This document shows, piece after piece, positions 6,171 to 7,911 of a stretch of 7,911 nucleotides of DNA. Within the stretch, counting starts at the first letter, position 1. Each line of letters opens with the position of its first letter. The notes beneath the pieces were generated by a model. That model was given only the letters and a program-made list of their open reading frames with translations. It did not search any database and had not been told where the DNA came from. A program made the position numbers and the translations under genes. Source of the DNA: Chromatiales bacterium (GTDB lineage: Bacteria > Pseudomonadota > Gammaproteobacteria > JACCYU01); assembly GCA_031177845.1 (NCBI GenBank), contig JAPSGG010000054.1:1-7911 (forward strand), in the 5' to 3' direction.

Positions 6171-7358
6171 CTACGCCGCGGCATGCTGGATGTTGTCGGC
6201 TGGTTCGCAACGTTCCTGCAACAGGATAATGGCGTGTCTGTACAGCGCCTCATCCACCTGATGAACCTCGATGCCCTGCCCGATGCGTTGCAAGAGCATG
6301 ATCGTCAACTGACCCCCTAGATGCTCGTTAAACTCTTTCAATCCCTGGAAGATGGTCCAAGATTGCCCCAGTCGTGCCGCGAGTTCCGGCACGTATAAGT
6401 CGAATCCAAGCGCTTCCAGTATTTCCAGTATCTGTTCCAGTTCCGCCTGCGGGAGTAGGCCTGCCAAGTAAGAATAGACGCTGTCCAGAGCGATGCCGAT
6501 CGCTACGGCTTCGCCATGGCGCAGGCGATAGTCGGTCATTTGTTCCAGCTTGTGGGCGGCCCAGTGCCCAAAATCCAGCGGTCTGGATGAGCCGGTTTCG
6601 AAAGGATCCCCGCTGGTGGCGATGTGTGCCAGGTGCAACTCCGCGCAGCGATAGATCAGCCTGCGCATCGCCGTCATGTCTCGCCGGACCAATGGCTGCG
6701 CGTGCGCGGCGATGAACGCAAAGAACGGTGCATCCTTGATCAATGCGACCTTGATCGCCTCACTGATGCCTGAGCGCCAGTCCCGATCGTCAAGCGTCGT
6801 CAGCCAAGAGAAATCATTCAGCACGGCGTAAGGCGGGGCGAAGGTGCCAAGGAAATTTTTCTTGCCGAAGGCGTTGACCCCATTCTTGACGCCCACGCCG
6901 GAATCATTCTGCGCCAGGACAGTCGTCGGAACCCGGATCAATCTCAGCCCGCGATGGGCCGTTGCCGCCGCGAAGCCCGCCATGTCCAGCACCGCACCGC
7001 CGCCGATCGCCAGGACGTAGGAGTGCCGGCACAAGCCGGCTTTATCGATAGCGCGATGAATGAGTTCCGGCAGGGCCGAGTCATTCTTGACCTCCTCGCC
7101 GCCGGGAACCACCAGTGGCGCCTCGAGCACCAATATGTCCCAATAGCACTTGGCATAGGTCGATAGCTGCTCCAATAGTCCTGGATGGTGCTTTATCAAT
7201 CCGGAATCCACCACCGCCAATAACTGCTTTGGGCCGGGCTCCTGGTCCGCTTTGACGACCTCTGCGAGCAAAGGGTTGTCCACCTGGAACAATCCGGCGG
7301 TGAAGTGCACCTGATAGGTATAGGTGATGGGGACGCATTGACGAATCGCTCCTTCCAT
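6171..7358 (-). CDS. eboD: EboD: sugar phosphate cyclase (3-dehydroquinate synthase / EEVS superfamily)
   Basis: This 395-residue protein is an NAD-dependent sugar phosphate cyclase, the EboD component. The dinucleotide-binding loop is LAIGGGAVLDMAGFAA (116-131), followed by RVPTTVLAQNDSGVGVKNGV (142-161) and KKNFLGTFAPP (166-176). The zinc ligands of the superfamily appear as Glu200 (GISEAIKVALI), His265 (DFGHWAAHKLE) and His281 (LRHGEAVAIG). Where 3-dehydroquinate synthases have Asn-Leu-Gly-His, this protein has Asp262-Phe-Gly-His265, a feature I associate with 2-epi-5-epi-valiolone synthases. It is thus unlikely to be the shikimate-pathway enzyme and more likely forms a C7 cyclitol from sedoheptulose 7-phosphate. 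The product is an inference. The N-terminal segment of about 25 residues precedes the core fold. The ATG at 7358 has a strong ribosome site overlapping the stop region of eboC, only 12 bases upstream. Confidence 0.92.
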   Translation of the reverse strand: MEGAIRQCVPITYTYQVHFTAGLFQVDNPLLAEVVKADQEPGPKQLLAVVDSGLIKHHPGLLEQLSTYAKCYWDILVLEAPLVVPGGEEVKNDSALPELIHRAIDKAGLCRHSYVLAIGGGAVLDMAGFAAATAHRGLRLIRVPTTVLAQNDSGVGVKNGVNAFGKKNFLGTFAPPYAVLNDFSWLTTLDDRDWRSGISEAIKVALIKDAPFFAFIAAHAQPLVRRDMTAMRRLIYRCAELHLAHIATSGDPFETGSSRPLDFGHWAAHKLEQMTDYRLRHGEAVAIGIALDSVYSYLAGLLPQAELEQILEILEALGFDLYVPELAARLGQSWTIFQGLKEFNEHLGGQLTIMLLQRIGQGIEVHQVDEALYRHAIILLQERCEPADNIQHAAA

Positions 7359-7366
7359 ACTTCAGG

Positions 7367-7372
7367 CTCCTC
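7367..7372 (-). promoter_or_regulatory. Shine-Dalgarno site for eboD
   Basis: On the minus strand GAGGAG lies 8 bases before the ATG at 7358 and overlaps the TGA stop of eboC (7371-7373). Translation of eboD is therefore probably coupled to that of eboC. Confidence 0.7.
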
Positions 7373-7911
7373 AGGTCACGGCGAACAAGCGTGAGAGGCC
7401 GATGGAGATCGGCAACAGGGATAATACCAGCAGGCCTAATCCGACACCGGCGAAACCGGCGGCAATGGTCGCATTCAATACGATCAACATGATGATGCAT
7501 GTCTTGACCGCTGCGCGTATTTCAGGCGGATGCGGACGCTGTATGGCGCGCACGATCGATGGAACGATAAGTCCCAACAGTAAAGCCAGAAACGGCATCG
7601 CGGTAAGGCACTCGAAGTCCGTGATCGGCGCCAGTGCGAACAGACCACTGCTCGTCGCCGCGATCAGCAACAGCATGATAATCCCCGGGCGCCGCCGGCC
7701 GCCATGGACTTCGCCACGTGCCATGGTGGTCACGGCGCCGATGTAGAGCAGCGGAATCAGCGCGAGAAACCACAGCTTAGTCACCATTGCTGGGGCTGCG
7801 CTCACGCCGAGCAGCAGATTGAATCCTCGGCAGGCGCCCATGTTGACCGGCCCGAGCCACGCATGATGCTTGGTCAGCGCATCATAGCTCAGCGCCATCA
7901 AGGCGATGGTC
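7371..7911 (-). CDS. eboC: EboC: UbiA-family prenyltransferase, N-terminal part outside window
   Basis: This is the C-terminal 179 residues of a polytopic membrane protein; the frame stays open to the window edge, so it is partial. The segment LSYDALTKHHAWLGPVNMG, followed at once by ACRGFNLLLGVSA, is typical of EboC-type UbiA prenyltransferases: the YD-x5-HH stretch and the GPVNMG-CRG-NLLLG block lie in the second half of the fold. At least four hydrophobic helices follow: about WFLALIPLLYIGAV, IIMLLLIAATSSGLFAL, MPFLALLLGLIVPSIV and a long C-terminal pair ending IGLSRLFAVT. The first aspartate-rich motif (NDxxD) that binds the prenyl diphosphate would lie upstream and cannot be checked. It leads the visible ebo operon, 12 bases before eboD. 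The probable job is prenylation of an ebo intermediate at the inner membrane, inferred from the family. Confidence 0.88.
   Translation of the reverse strand, partial: TIALMALSYDALTKHHAWLGPVNMGACRGFNLLLGVSAAPAMVTKLWFLALIPLLYIGAVTTMARGEVHGGRRRPGIIMLLLIAATSSGLFALAPITDFECLTAMPFLALLLGLIVPSIVRAIQRPHPPEIRAAVKTCIIMLIVLNATIAAGFAGVGLGLLVLSLLPISIGLSRLFAVT

Noticed and set aside
5734..6210. Open frame of 158 codons on the minus strand overlapping the start of eboE and the end of eboD
   Set aside because: It is in a different frame of the same strand, with Arg/Ser/Gly-rich composition typical of a shadow frame of eboE.
7025..7043. Hairpin GCCGGC-ACAA-GCCGGC followed by TTT, resembling a plus-strand terminator
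   Set aside because: It lies deep inside eboD coding sequence, has a short T-run, and no plus-strand gene ends nearby.

Overview
The window is dense, protein-coding, fairly GC-rich bacterial DNA from a chromosome-like context. I recognise no mobile elements, RNA genes, CRISPR arrays or repeats. Codon use and protein similarity (from memory) fit a proteobacterium, perhaps a gammaproteobacterium. No gene here settles the taxonomy, so this is a guess. No intergenic gap exceeds about 50 bases.

The left part (1-2550, plus strand) reads as one co-directional unit. It begins with the 3' part of a cupin-domain protein. Next come an ECF RNA polymerase sigma factor, an overlapping 79-residue zinc-binding anti-sigma factor, and a methyltransferase resembling arsenite methyltransferases (ArsM/AS3MT) with a C-terminal multi-helix membrane domain that looks MerC-like. 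The anti-sigma factor has the same Cys/His spacing as the redox sensor RsrA, which suggests a thiol- or metal-stress response module.

The right part (2513-7911, minus strand) is an ebo gene cluster, transcribed leftwards in the order eboC (5' end outside the window), eboD, eboE, eboF, eboA. These encode a UbiA-family prenyltransferase, a sugar phosphate cyclase, a TIM-barrel isomerase/epimerase-like protein, an alkaline phosphatase/nucleotide pyrophosphatase-superfamily protein and the EboA protein. Gaps are 12, 39 and 45 bases, followed by an overlap, so this is almost certainly one operon. Clusters of this type have been tied to scytonemin precursor export in Nostoc, to nematode repellence in Pseudomonas (edb locus) and to algal endosymbionts. 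The small molecule made or moved is still poorly defined. No eboB (TatD-like hydrolase) is visible; if present it lies beyond the right edge or elsewhere.

The two units converge and their last genes overlap tail to tail by 38 bases (2513-2550), with no room for a terminator between them. The points most worth a second look are the unusual ebo gene order with eboA last, the replaced metal ligands in EboF, the EEVS-like Asp in EboD, the RsrA-like anti-sigma factor, and the methyltransferase-membrane fusion lacking one of the expected arsenic-binding cysteines.
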